From: CAZUZS01 sp964624795
GTDB lineage: Bacteria > Calditrichota > Calditrichia > RBG-13-44-9
Direction: 5' to 3'
DNA length: 64,000 bases
NCBI GenBank assembly: GCA_964624795.1
Contig: CAZUZS010000021.1
Coordinates: forward strand, 1 to 64,000
This document shows positions 28,264 to 37,521 of the stretch, piece after piece; within the stretch, counting starts at the first letter, position 1; each line of letters begins with the position of its first letter. Position numbers and translations under genes: made by a program. Under the pieces are notes generated by a model that was not told the DNA's origin, made no database searches, and worked only from the letters and a program-made list of their open reading frames with translations.

Positions 28264-28623
28264 TCAGCCGAGTTTGTTGGTTTTTGCGGATGTGGAATCT
28301 TTGCAGGTGTCATCCCGGTATGTGTCCATTATGCTCTTATCCCATAATGGAAATCCGGCGCGGTGCGAACCACGCGAAATGGCATGGGCGGCAGTCGGTG
28401 CCGTTATCATAATGAAAGCGATGCACAGCAGTGCTTTTATGGATATGCTGTTCCATCCGAAATGAAAAATAAGAGCGGCGAGGATGAGAACAGTTCCCAG
28501 CGTTACGCATTTGGTGGAAGCCTGCAGGCGATTGTAAATATCCGGAAATCGGATCAATCCCAGACAGCCGGCGAAGTCAAAGAACAATCCTGCTGCGACC
28601 AAAATGATCACTGTATTACTCAT
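28264..28623 (-). CDS. mrpG: Na+/H+ antiporter subunit G (MrpG/MbhC-like)
   Basis: 119 residues from the ATG at 28623, which has GGGGAGGAC upstream. Three membrane helices and the segment GLIRFPDIYNRLQASTKCVTLG are typical of MrpG/MnhG. The start overlaps the end of the subunit F gene by eight bases. A charged tail of about 30 residues ends the protein. In Mbh complexes this is part of the sodium-translocating unit. Confidence 0.92.
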   Translation of the reverse strand: MSNTVIILVAAGLFFDFAGCLGLIRFPDIYNRLQASTKCVTLGTVLILAALIFHFGWNSISIKALLCIAFIMITAPTAAHAISRGSHRAGFPLWDKSIMDTYRDDTCKDSTSAKTNKLG

Positions 28624-28870
28624 CAAAAGTCCTCCCCTCGAGGTATTTCGCCAAAGCGGTGGTTCCAATGAAAGAAAGCAGCGTCCATGCGATCGCCACA
28701 TTCATATATAGATCTTTACCGGTGTAAAGGGAAAGTATCGCACAAAAGCCAACCATCAAGATTCCCAATATATCAACCGCGACTGTTCTGTCCGGCGGGG
28801 TAGGGCCCACGCCCACACGATAAAGACAAAAAAAGGCGCAAATAAGCAATAAAAGAACGAATACGATCAT
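28616..28870 (-). CDS. mrpF: Na+/H+ antiporter subunit F (MrpF/MbhB-like)
   Basis: An 84-residue protein with three membrane helices. RVGVGPTPPDRTVAVDILG is the MrpF signature. It overlaps subunit G and follows subunit E in the conserved E-F-G order. The start has GGGAG. Confidence 0.92.
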   Translation of the reverse strand: MIVFVLLLLICAFFCLYRVGVGPTPPDRTVAVDILGILMVGFCAILSLYTGKDLYMNVAIAWTLLSFIGTTALAKYLEGRTFDE

Positions 28871-29011
28871 CTTATCTCCCGGTAATTGGAATTCCTATCG
28901 TTTATAAAACTTGTCAGCACACAGTGCGGTATTGGAGAAAATATTCCATCCTGAAGGGGCCGTGATCCGGTTCAACCTGACTGATAACAGACGGAATTTC
29001 CCCAAAATTGT

Positions 29012-29500
29012 TTATTCGAATATTTTTTTCAGATATTTTTCAAATTTCGAGACAATCAGGTTGGTTTCCTCTTCGGGGTCTTCCGATACAATGTTGATCC
29101 AGTGGACATAAAGGTCGCCTTCGATGCAATCAACGGTAAGCGTTCCGGGTGTGAGGGTAATGGAATTTGCCAGAAATGTTCTGCCAATTTCGCTTTTCAG
29201 ACAGGTCTTTACGCGCACAATCCCCGGTCGGATGGGCATTTCAGGATGGAATACACGATATGCCACATCGAAATTGGATTTTATTACATGCCAGAAGAAT
29301 ACCGGCAAAAAGATAATGGCCCAAAATAGTCTAACCGGATTTAACAGTGCTGTTATTTCGCGTGGCAGGAGGCCACTGAAAAGAATGACGGCAATAAGGG
29401 ATGCAACTGCTCCGGCAATAAGGTCGGGAAGCGCCACAGACCAGGTAAGCGCCACCCAGAGAAGGATAAACAGTGCGAACTCAAAAATCTTTCTTATCAT
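29012..29500 (-). CDS. mrpE: Na+/H+ antiporter subunit E (MrpE/MbhA-like)
   Basis: A 162-residue protein with N-terminal membrane helices and a cytoplasmic C-terminal domain. ANSITLTPGTLTVDCIEGDL is the conserved MrpE core, and LYVHWINI follows it. It lies about 140 bases upstream of subunit F. GGAG precedes the start at five bases. Confidence 0.92.
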   Translation of the reverse strand: MIRKIFEFALFILLWVALTWSVALPDLIAGAVASLIAVILFSGLLPREITALLNPVRLFWAIIFLPVFFWHVIKSNFDVAYRVFHPEMPIRPGIVRVKTCLKSEIGRTFLANSITLTPGTLTVDCIEGDLYVHWINIVSEDPEEETNLIVSKFEKYLKKIFE

Positions 29501-29562
29501 TCATACTCCAGAGATTATATCGTTGATTAGAAAAAGCCTGAATTTTGGAGGAGAAGCTGATT

Positions 29563-31035
29563 TTAAGGCATGGCATACTGCAAATAGCTGCCCGGATTCA
29601 TCATCAGGTTACGGGCGCTTTCCAAAATTGCATTTCCATAAAAGGGATAAAAAACACCCAGCGCGATACACAAGACTGCTAATATGACCATCCCGGCCAC
29701 CATAAGAACCGGTGCTTCCTTTATATGCCGCAGCTTGTCGGGAAGGGCGCCGAACAGTGAATACTTCTGAACTTTGATGAAGGAAATCAGGGTCATAAAA
29801 CTTACGAATACAGTAACTGCTGCCAGGAAGTAGTATTTAGCCTGAAAAAGCGCCACGATGATAATCAGTTTGCTCCAGAAACCGTTGAACGGCGGAACAC
29901 CCGAGATGGAGAGAGCTGCAATGGAACAACTTGTTCCGGTCCAGGGCATTTTGCGGATGAGACCACCCAATTGTTTTAGCTGGCGGGTACCAGTCGCAAA
30001 TTCGAATGAACCGGAACACAAAAAAAGCAGCGATTTGAATACGGCGTGGTTGAGCAGGTGAAACAGCCCGCCCAAAATGCCCAGCGGTGTGGCAAGTCCG
30101 ATACCCACAATTACATATCCCATTTGGCTGATGCTATGATAAGCCAGAAGCCGTTTGAAATCCCACTGTCCGATCGCCAGAAATACACCGATTACCATGG
30201 ACAGCCCGCCAAGCGCCATGAGAATTGTTTTAAGGATTGGAAGAATTCCCATTACAATGAAGAAAACCCGGATAATCGCATAAACGCCAAGCGCCTTGAT
30301 AATCAGGCCGGAGAGCATTGCGGAAATGGGTGCCGGCGCCGAGGGATGGGCATCCGGAAGCCAGGCGTGAAAGGGAACCATTGCCGATTTTAATCCGAAA
30401 CCTGTGAGGAAAAGTGCAAAGATAAAAAACAGTAATCCGCCGGGAGAGCGGCCTGCCAGAATATTTGACATGTCCGCCATATTCAGACTGCCGGTGGTGG
30501 CGTAAAGCAAGGCAATTCCCAATAAAATTAGTGTGGAGGAAACACCTCCCAGCACCAGGTATTTAAAAGATGCCTCCAGCTCTTCTGCTTCCACACCAAA
30601 GGCAACCAGAGCGTAGGATGCTATTGAAGCGATTTCCAGAAACACGAATAGATTGAAAAAATCACCGGTAAGAATCACTCCATTCATCCCTGCAATCATT
30701 AACAGGTAGAGCGAATAGAATTTGCTCTGTGCGGTGTATTGCTGCATGTAGGGGATGGCAAACAGTGTCACCGCGAGGCTGATAACGGAAACGATAAGCG
30801 TCAGCAGTTGGCTCAATGGATCCCATACCAGGCTAATGCCCAGAGGCGGTCTCCATCCTCCCATGGCATAATGGAACGCAGGGTGCCCCAACATACGGAG
30901 TGCAAGCCCGGTTTGAAAAATAACAACCAGCAGTGTAAGATAGGGGGAGATGCGTTTTAAAAATTTGGATAGCACTAAATTGAGAAAGGCCATTCCCAAC
31001 GGTATAGCTATAAAAAGGGGAAGCCAATTTTGCAT
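29563..31035 (-). CDS. Large proton/sodium antiporter subunit, MrpD/NuoN-like
   Basis: A 490-residue polytopic protein of the NuoLMN/MrpAD family with about 14 helices. Ion-path hallmarks include the TM5-type Glu in FVFLEIASIASYALVA, the Lys in GLKSAMVPFHAWLPDAHPSAP, and LLAYHSISQMGYVIVG. It pumps or exchanges ions in step with hydrogenase electron flow. It is the second large antiporter in this operon; the other is the 623-residue protein. Confidence 0.93.
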   Translation of the reverse strand: MQNWLPLFIAIPLGMAFLNLVLSKFLKRISPYLTLLVVIFQTGLALRMLGHPAFHYAMGGWRPPLGISLVWDPLSQLLTLIVSVISLAVTLFAIPYMQQYTAQSKFYSLYLLMIAGMNGVILTGDFFNLFVFLEIASIASYALVAFGVEAEELEASFKYLVLGGVSSTLILLGIALLYATTGSLNMADMSNILAGRSPGGLLFFIFALFLTGFGLKSAMVPFHAWLPDAHPSAPAPISAMLSGLIIKALGVYAIIRVFFIVMGILPILKTILMALGGLSMVIGVFLAIGQWDFKRLLAYHSISQMGYVIVGIGLATPLGILGGLFHLLNHAVFKSLLFLCSGSFEFATGTRQLKQLGGLIRKMPWTGTSCSIAALSISGVPPFNGFWSKLIIIVALFQAKYYFLAAVTVFVSFMTLISFIKVQKYSLFGALPDKLRHIKEAPVLMVAGMVILAVLCIALGVFYPFYGNAILESARNLMMNPGSYLQYAMP

Positions 31036-31249
31036 GAAATTACCTCGGTCTCAATGTTGTATTTTTAATTGCAGTCGAAATATGAAGATATGCGAATGAA
31101 TTGTGTGTTACGTCTATTGATTTTGAAAAGAATTAATCTGCTGCACGGTGGTGGTTGTTTGGTACTTATTGAACTTGATAATCTGCAAAATTATTAGGAA
31201 AAACTGCTTTCCAACGAAATCTTGCAGCCATTTCAGAAATTTTCCCGGG

Positions 31250-31600
31250 TCATCCCCGCAGACGGCGAATTTCACTCATGTCGAACGTTTTATATTTTTC
31301 ATAAAGTCTAAGAGAAATAGCAACCATCAGGGCAAGGGTGCTCAAGCCAATCACGATCGAGGTCAGTACCAGCGCCTGCGGCAGTGGATCGACGCTATGC
31401 TGCAGAAAGCTCGCCCGGTTCATTTCGGGGAGCAGGATAGGCGGAATGCCATTGTCCTTATATCCCAACAGGATTATGAACAGGTTAATGGCGTATTCCA
31501 TGATCACCATGCCGATAATTTTCTTGACAAGATGTTTTTTGGCGATTAAGCAATAAAGTCCGAGGACAAATAGAATGGAATTAAGGAAATAGATTAACAT
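31250..31600 (-). CDS. mrpC: Antiporter subunit C (MrpC/MbhG, NuoK-like)
   Basis: A 116-residue protein with three helices. GLYCLIAKKHLVKKIIGMVIMEYA and DPLPQALVLTSIVIGLST match MrpC, including the helix-2 Glu used in ion transfer. It lies between subunit B and the MrpD-like gene as in Mrp operons. The ribosome site is weak (GGGAATC). Confidence 0.92.
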   Translation of the reverse strand: MLIYFLNSILFVLGLYCLIAKKHLVKKIIGMVIMEYAINLFIILLGYKDNGIPPILLPEMNRASFLQHSVDPLPQALVLTSIVIGLSTLALMVAISLRLYEKYKTFDMSEIRRLRG

Positions 31601-31658
31601 TTTTGATTCCCACGATTATTGGATTAACCGATCTGGGATGGAGCATCCAGACGGATTC

Positions 31659-32114
31659 TCATTCTTCATCTTCCGCATTGACGAGGCCAGAAACAAACCT
31701 TCCGAAAATAGTCAGTGCCAAAAATACCGCGAAGATACTGGCAAAAACTTTAACGCCGATGGCGATATTGCTGAATAAGATCGTTCCTGAACTCATCAGG
31801 CCAAACGGCTGACTTTTCTCAATGAAATTCATGAAAAAATACCCGGCAGTATATCCGAAAAAAGCGATTGACCAGAAGGCCAGCGCGCCAACATTATCCA
31901 GGAGGCTTGCCCAGAAATCGCTCAATTTGCCCAAAGCCATGTCTTTCCCGAAAGCGAGCGTCAGCAGAATGAAACCGCACGCCAGAATAATTCCACCCGC
32001 AAAACCACCGCCCGGCGTTAAATGCCCATAAAATGTGATATACACTCCGAAAAGAAAAATGATGCCTACTAAGAGGCGGGTGGCAGTTTTTACAATGAAT
32101 GTCATGCCTTGCAT
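31659..32114 (-). CDS. mrpB: Antiporter subunit B (MrpB/MbhF-like)
   Basis: A 151-residue MnhB-domain protein with four helices. YITFYGHLTPGGGFAGGII is the defining MrpB motif. It follows the MbhD/E-like gene, which in many Mrp systems is the C-terminal end of MrpA. Confidence 0.92.
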   Translation of the reverse strand: MQGMTFIVKTATRLLVGIIFLFGVYITFYGHLTPGGGFAGGIILACGFILLTLAFGKDMALGKLSDFWASLLDNVGALAFWSIAFFGYTAGYFFMNFIEKSQPFGLMSSGTILFSNIAIGVKVFASIFAVFLALTIFGRFVSGLVNAEDEE

Positions 32115-32197
32115 TTTTGCTTCCTTAATTTATTTAGACCCGGCAAAATGGTTCTGTATCCTGATGTGGTTTAATTTACCAGGTATCATTTTTAGCT

Positions 32198-32803
32198 TTA
32201 TCCGACAACTTCTTCCGGCTTCTTCGAGGCTTCCAGCTCTTTGGAAATCGGGATGCCGACCCGTACTTTGTCAGCTTCCTCTTTTTTCTTTTTCCCTCGA
32301 ATACGAAGCACTACAAACGAACCAAGAATAGCTGTAAAAATTACTGTTGCTTCGCCCAGGGTGTCATAAGCCCGATAATCGAGCAGAATACCCATAATTA
32401 CATTGGACGCGCCTGTATCGTTCACACTATTTTGCAGGTATTGGGAGGATATTGTCATGAGCGGTTCGCCGAAAGGCGGCAACCCGCGAAAAGCCATAAA
32501 GCCAAAAACCAGAAAAAGGCCGAAAAAGATCAGGCTGCTCAAAATAGCAAAGGTATCGCGGTGACCGGTAATGGCTGTATTGTCGATGGAGACGGTGGAG
32601 CGGATCAGGATGATAAGGACGATGATTTCTACTACTACCTGTACGATGGCAATATCGGGAGCTCCCAGAAAAAGGAACATGATGGAAAGCCCCATGCCAA
32701 CCACCCCGGTGGAGATTACCGAAGCAAGTATGTTTCGCGCCTCGATAGCAATGATTGAGCCGATGATACAGAAGACCAGGAGCGAGTAGAACAAAAATAA
32801 CAT
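32198..32803 (-). CDS. MbhD-MbhE fusion (equivalent to MrpA C-terminal domains)
   Basis: A 201-residue membrane protein. Residues 1-75 are a DUF4040/MbhD unit (LFLGAPDIAIVQVVVEIIVL contains the conserved Asp and Glu). Residues 80-175 match MbhE, ending in DYRAYDTLGEATVIFTAILG. In canonical Mrp these domains end MrpA; in archaeal Mbh they are two proteins. A Lys/Glu-rich tail follows. It sits immediately before subunit B. Confidence 0.88.
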   Translation of the reverse strand: MLFLFYSLLVFCIIGSIIAIEARNILASVISTGVVGMGLSIMFLFLGAPDIAIVQVVVEIIVLIILIRSTVSIDNTAITGHRDTFAILSSLIFFGLFLVFGFMAFRGLPPFGEPLMTISSQYLQNSVNDTGASNVIMGILLDYRAYDTLGEATVIFTAILGSFVVLRIRGKKKKEEADKVRVGIPISKELEASKKPEEVVG

Positions 32804-32896
32804 TTTCTGCCCTTTATTTATGGTGATTAAATTTTTAAAAAGAAATAATGGTAATATAAACGCGGCTTGCCGGGGAAAATTTGCTTACTTTGATTT

Positions 32897-34768
32897 TTAC
32901 TGAACCATTAGCAGAAAACCAAGCACGCCCAGACCAATAATGCACCAGGCAAGATATGTGGACAGGACGCCGTCATGCAGCTTTTTCAGAATATTGACCA
33001 GCAGCAGTCCGCCATCGCTGCTCAAATTGTAGACATCAAAAATTCCCTTGTTACCTTCGCGAAGTGCAGTCCCAATGAATTTCACCTTTCCCAGGAATTC
33101 ATAAAAATTCCCGGCGAGGAAGCGTTCTTCCTGTACCATGAATTTTTCGCCGCCAATAAACAGCGATTCGGTCTCTCTCCGTTTTATTCTGGTGAAAGCA
33201 AAGAAAAACATGCCGATGACCAGCCCCAGTAATAACAAAGCTGTGGCTAAAGTCGGGTTCCAGAATGCGGTGCCGATATTAATGGTTCCGAGCGCGCTGC
33301 CAAACTTCAGGCCGAGCACCGGCCCGATGTAGTTGTTGATCGGCAAATTGGCAAAAAGCCCAAATGCAATGCAGAGGAGGGCAAGCACCATCATGGGGAA
33401 AATCATGCTCCAGGAAACCTCCGACGGCTCTTTGTGTGCCTTGGATTTTAACATGCCGTTGTCCCGGAATGGCTGGCCCAGAAATGTACCGTAAAGCAGC
33501 TTCAGAAAACTTGCCAGGGTAAGTGCACTGCCAAACATGGCGACCGCAAGAAATATGATATAAATGAGGCTCCCGCCTTCCACCAGACCCTGGTAGATCA
33601 TCCATTTTGACACAAATCCGTTAAGTGGGGGAATTCCCGAAATGGAAAGCGCTGCAATAAGGCAGGCAGCGAAGGTAAAGGGCATGTATTTTGCCAGGCC
33701 CCCCAATTTATCTACATCAGTGGTTCCCATTCGATGCTCCACCGCGCCGACGCTGAAGAACAGACAGCTCTTGTAAATGGCGTGGTTTAGCATATGGAAA
33801 AGTCCGCCGGCAATGCCGATGGGATTGCCGGTTCCAATCCCCAACACCATATATCCCACCTGGCTGATGGCATGAAAAGAGAGCAGGCGCTTGAGATCGT
33901 GCTGGGTCACCGCAATCAGAACTCCACCTAATATGGTAACCGCCCCGATAACCATGATCAAAATTGAAATCGCCGAACCGATCCGGATAACGAAAACATC
34001 GAGCGTAATGCGCGCTAAAAGGTAAATCCCAAGAAGCTTATCCAGCGCGGCAGGGAGGAAAGCAACAACTGGCAGGGGGGCGCTTTCGGCGACAGTGGGA
34101 ATCCATGAGTGGAACGGCATGGCTCCAGCTTTGGCAATTGCCGCCACGAACATCAGAATAAAAAGCACTATTGACAGCGGATCGCCGACGGTAATGTGCA
34201 AAGCGCTGATTTTCCACGTGCCGTAAATCAATGGCAGAGCCAACACGCTGAAAAGAAGCGCCACATCGGTGAATCCGAGGATGGCAAACGTTTTCCCGGC
34301 AGCCATTGCGGCCGGTTTTCCCTGCCCCATCGCAATGAGGAAAAAGAGCAACAGAGTAACTATTTCCCATCCTAAAAGGAGTACGAAGAAATTGTCCGCC
34401 AGCACAATGCCGGCCGCTCCGCCCAGAGTCCAGAGCAAAAATGGGAAATAAAGGACGGACAGCTTTTTTCCCTTAAAGAAAGAAGCAGAGTAGAGGCTGG
34501 TAAGGAGTGTAAAAAGTCCCAGAAAAATTAAAAGAAATTTTGAGAAATGATATAGCCGGAAGTCGAAGGAAAAATCCAGTGGCGGAATGGTGAACCATGG
34601 GATGTGAAGCGTTTGGTCAGCCGTCGTAAATGCCTGCAGGGCCAGAAAAAGAAAAAAGAGACTGCCTGCAACAGCGATGGTTTCCTGAACATACTTCAGC
34701 TTGCGGGGTACCAACAGGCAAAGAATTCCGGCTGCCAGCGGAAGATATAAGAAGAACATAATATTCAT
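32897..34768 (-). CDS. Large antiporter subunit, NuoL/MrpA-N/MbhH-like, with C-terminal extension
   Basis: A 623-residue polytopic protein. LLGWEIVTLLLFFLIAMGQ carries the TM5 Glu, AKAGAMPFHSWIPTVAESAP the TM7 Lys, and RLLSFHAISQVGYMVLGIG follows. After about residue 480 the core is extended by an additional helix, an amphipathic stretch (RRETESLFIGGEKF then NIFDV-like) and a final helix. This tail resembles the separate MbhI subunit or the NuoL lateral element. It comes straight after the large hydrogenase subunit gene. GGAG precedes the start. Confidence 0.92.
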   Translation of the reverse strand: MNIMFFLYLPLAAGILCLLVPRKLKYVQETIAVAGSLFFLFLALQAFTTADQTLHIPWFTIPPLDFSFDFRLYHFSKFLLIFLGLFTLLTSLYSASFFKGKKLSVLYFPFLLWTLGGAAGIVLADNFFVLLLGWEIVTLLLFFLIAMGQGKPAAMAAGKTFAILGFTDVALLFSVLALPLIYGTWKISALHITVGDPLSIVLFILMFVAAIAKAGAMPFHSWIPTVAESAPLPVVAFLPAALDKLLGIYLLARITLDVFVIRIGSAISILIMVIGAVTILGGVLIAVTQHDLKRLLSFHAISQVGYMVLGIGTGNPIGIAGGLFHMLNHAIYKSCLFFSVGAVEHRMGTTDVDKLGGLAKYMPFTFAACLIAALSISGIPPLNGFVSKWMIYQGLVEGGSLIYIIFLAVAMFGSALTLASFLKLLYGTFLGQPFRDNGMLKSKAHKEPSEVSWSMIFPMMVLALLCIAFGLFANLPINNYIGPVLGLKFGSALGTINIGTAFWNPTLATALLLLGLVIGMFFFAFTRIKRRETESLFIGGEKFMVQEERFLAGNFYEFLGKVKFIGTALREGNKGIFDVYNLSSDGGLLLVNILKKLHDGVLSTYLAWCIIGLGVLGFLLMVQ

Positions 34769-34875
34769 GGAATCAACTCCGGTTAATAAATCCGAATATT
34801 GGCAACAGCGTCGTTCACTTCCGATTTAATTTTGAGGCGTTGCTTATTCTCGACATGAAGTGCCTTTGAAAGCTC

Positions 34876-36090
34876 TTATAGTTTTGAGCGCAGCGAAGGC
34901 AGGTCGCTTTCCTTTCCCAACTCCTGCGAAATCTTCAAGGTCTTCTGTCGGCTCATTTCAATAAGGTCGCTCTGCGTCCACCGGCCTTTTCCGCCGGCAT
35001 CCCTGGCGGACATCATGCGTTCCGTGCAACTGTAGCAGGGATCGACCGCGGCCAGGGTAATGGTAACGTCCGCCACTTGCTGGCCGATGCACGAAGCATA
35101 AAAGGAGGGGATGTTGATGTAACTTGGCGCCCGTATTTTTACGCGCTCCGGGAAATTGGTCCCGTTGGAACGCACATAGTGGATGTCCTCACCACGCGGC
35201 GCCTCGTAGCGGCCGATGCCCTCTCCGGGTGGAATCTCCCTGATTTTTAAATTAAAATTGCCTTTCGGTATGTGCTGAACTGCCTGCCGCAGAATTTTGA
35301 TTGATTCCAGTACTTCCAGCACCCGCACCAGGAACTTGGAATAAACATCGCCGTTCTTTTGCAGAACCACATCCCATTCGAGATAGGGATAAGCTGCATA
35401 CGGTTCATCCCGGCGCACATCGATGTCCACTCCGGAAGCCCGGGCAGTTGGTCCCACTACGCAGTAGTCAATAGCATCCTGTTTGCGCAGCACACCTACA
35501 CCACCCAACCGGGCTTTTAGTACCGGGTCATCCTGCACTGCATCCGCCAGCATCTTTATCTTGGGTTCCATCTCATCCAATGTTTTGAGCAGCATCGGAA
35601 ATTTGTCATCTTCCAAATCCCGCCGAACACCGCCAACTTTCAACATGCCGCAGCTTTGCCGGTTACCGGTCAGGAGTTCCATCATGTCCAATATTGGTTC
35701 GCGATATTTCCATGCCCACATGAAAACCGTATTGTAGCCGATAAAATGCCCGGCCAGGCCAGCCCACAGCAGGTGGCTGTGAATACGCTCGATCTCACCC
35801 AGGATTGTACGGATAAACTTGGCCCGCTCGGGGATTTCAATTTGCAGCAGGTCTTCCACTGCATGGGAAAAACAGACGGTATGGGTTATGGAGCAGATGC
35901 CGCAGATTCTTTCGACCAGAAAAATAGTCTGGTCGTAAGTTTTCTGCTGCGCCAAAAGTTCGATACCTTTATGAATGTACCCGATGTTGCTGTCGATATC
36001 CACGACCGTCTCGCCTTCAACCGTCAGGACAAAATTCTCCGGTTCGTCCTGAAGCGGATGAAACGGCCCAATGGGAATGATGGAACGCAT
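34876..36090 (-). CDS. Group 4 [NiFe]-hydrogenase large subunit (MbhL/NuoD-like)
   Basis: A 404-residue catalytic subunit. The L1 motif RICGICSITH (Cys63, Cys66) and the L2 motif DPCYSCTER (Cys352, Cys355) are intact, so all four NiFe ligands are present; this separates it from complex I NuoD and from the archaeal Mbs/Mbx enzymes, which have lost ligands. About 46 residues follow Arg358, the expected cleavage point for a HycI-type protease. It should reduce protons to H2 with ferredoxin electrons in a membrane complex. Its operon supplies small subunit, NuoC-, NuoH- and NuoI-like partners. Confidence 0.95.
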   Translation of the reverse strand: MRSIIPIGPFHPLQDEPENFVLTVEGETVVDIDSNIGYIHKGIELLAQQKTYDQTIFLVERICGICSITHTVCFSHAVEDLLQIEIPERAKFIRTILGEIERIHSHLLWAGLAGHFIGYNTVFMWAWKYREPILDMMELLTGNRQSCGMLKVGGVRRDLEDDKFPMLLKTLDEMEPKIKMLADAVQDDPVLKARLGGVGVLRKQDAIDYCVVGPTARASGVDIDVRRDEPYAAYPYLEWDVVLQKNGDVYSKFLVRVLEVLESIKILRQAVQHIPKGNFNLKIREIPPGEGIGRYEAPRGEDIHYVRSNGTNFPERVKIRAPSYINIPSFYASCIGQQVADVTITLAAVDPCYSCTERMMSARDAGGKGRWTQSDLIEMSRQKTLKISQELGKESDLPSLRSKL

Positions 36091-36209
36091 TCTACTCTCC
36101 TTTTACATAAACGCTTTGCGGTTGAACCGCAATAATTCCGGTGGTAGTCTTGTTTGAGAACCTCGTGGCAGGTATCTTCCCGCCGGTCATTCTTCCGCCA
36201 ATCCGGGTT

Positions 36210-36695
36210 TTATTCAGGAGTCGGCAGTCCGTGTTTTTCTTTGAATTTCTTGATATCGAAATCCTTGCGGAATGGAAACTCATTTTCATCAGCAAATTCA
36301 GCTTTCACCAGCCGCTTAAGATTGGGATGGCCTTCGAACCGTACACCTAAAATATCGTATATCTCACGTTCAATCCATATCGTTCCGGGAATAATGGAGA
36401 CAAGCGAATCGAGCTTGGGATCGTCACGCGGGGCGAGAACACGGATGGTGCAGATAAAGCCGTGTTTGTCGAAAGTAAAATGATAAAGGACTTCAAAACC
36501 TTCCCGAATGTCCACGCCGCTGGCGATTGAAAATTTTGCACCCATTTCCCTAAAAAGAATATGCGCCGCGTCTTTCAAGTTTTCGCGGGGAATTCGGATA
36601 TAAACTCTTTTGGCGGAGTGCTCCTGAATATCGCTGAGGCCGCTGTATCTTTGTTTAAATTGATTGATAAATTCCGGTACGGACATTTTATTCAT
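36210..36695 (-). CDS. NuoC-like hydrogenase subunit (MbhK-like)
   Basis: 161 residues from the ATG at 36695, which has GAGGAAC upstream; an upstream in-frame start would add 16 polar residues. LVSIIPGTIWIEREIYDILGVRFEGHP is the 30 kDa subunit signature (given here for position about 105-132; key residues are the WxEREIYD core). RLVKAEF and FPFRKDF end the domain. It structures the interface between large and small subunits. Confidence 0.92.
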   Translation of the reverse strand: MNKMSVPEFINQFKQRYSGLSDIQEHSAKRVYIRIPRENLKDAAHILFREMGAKFSIASGVDIREGFEVLYHFTFDKHGFICTIRVLAPRDDPKLDSLVSIIPGTIWIEREIYDILGVRFEGHPNLKRLVKAEFADENEFPFRKDFDIKKFKEKHGLPTPE

Positions 36696-36761
36696 TATTT
36701 TTTGTTCCTCGTTGGTCGCATTCAATTGTTTTAAGATGGGCAATAGGTGAAATGGATCCGG

Positions 36762-37196
36762 TCAGATTTTCTGCAAGGCCTTCACCAGCGCCATAATCAT
36801 GGTCTCCGGTTTCGGCGGACAACCCGGCACGTAAACAAAAATTGCGTTGGGGTCTACCTCCTTTATGACTTTGTCCACCGGGCCTGCCACACTATAGGCG
36901 TCCTTGAAAATGCCCATTGAACAGGCACAGGCACCAATGCAGGCAACCACGCACGGTTTTGGCGCTTGTTTATATACCTCCTGCAGGCGGGGCTTGATGT
37001 GATAAGTGACGGGGCCGCTGACCAGCAGCACATCGGCGTGCCTGGGGCTGACGACAAGCTTTATCCCGAAACGTTCCACATCAAATCGCGGCGTCAAGCA
37101 GTCCAGAATTTCGATATCACAATTGTTGCATCCCCCGGTGCCAACATGGTACACCCAGGGTGACTTTTTCAACCATCGGGTTGACAGGTTTGACAT
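36762..37196 (-). CDS. Group 4 [NiFe]-hydrogenase small subunit (MbhJ/NuoB-like)
   Basis: A 144-residue protein carrying the proximal [4Fe-4S] cluster, with Cys23 and Cys26 in GTGGCNNCDIE, Cys90 in CIGACACSMG and Cys126 in VPGCPPKPE. It matches MbhJ/EchC-type small subunits rather than NuoB, which has adjacent Cys at the first site. It passes electrons to the NiFe site of the large subunit. The order small, NuoC-like, large is typical of group 4 operons. Confidence 0.94.
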   Translation of the reverse strand: MSNLSTRWLKKSPWVYHVGTGGCNNCDIEILDCLTPRFDVERFGIKLVVSPRHADVLLVSGPVTYHIKPRLQEVYKQAPKPCVVACIGACACSMGIFKDAYSVAGPVDKVIKEVDPNAIFVYVPGCPPKPETMIMALVKALQKI

Positions 37197-37521
37197 AATT
37201 TAAAACTCCGTTAAATGCTTGATTTGTTTTTTGCTGATTCCCGCAAAAGCTTCATCTAAAGGCTAAGCCGGGCAGGGAAGGTGTTTTTTATCCTGATAAG
37301 TCCGGCACTTTTCCGCGGGGATTAAAATCAATCCCTATCCCCCAGTTTGTGGTGGAGGTTTTGGTTTTACGAACTCCCCCTTCCTATCATTCATGCCGGC
37401 GATAGGGGAGGGGGCAAGGGGGATAGGGATAATATTCTCGCTGATGCACAATTTTAATTTCGGTGAAATAGGTTAAATCTCAGCTTTTCGAATTGTCGGC
37501 TCCGAAATTGTGCAGGCCTTC
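37197..37521. other. Intergenic region with inverted repeat inside the hydrogenase operon
   Basis: A 325-base stretch between the NuoH-like and small subunit genes, where most neighbours are tightly packed. It holds a 13-base perfect inverted repeat (listed separately) and no credible gene. Confidence 0.6.
37331..37430. repeat. 100-bp palindromic element with 13-bp perfect ends
   Basis: ATCCCTATCCCCC at 37331-37343 is exactly complementary to GGGGGATAGGGAT at 37418-37430. A second, imperfect pair lies inside (CTCCCCCTTCCTATC against GATAGGGGAGGGGG). The unit looks like a REP or MITE-like mobile repeat, and its RNA would fold into a long hairpin. Confidence 0.75.
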
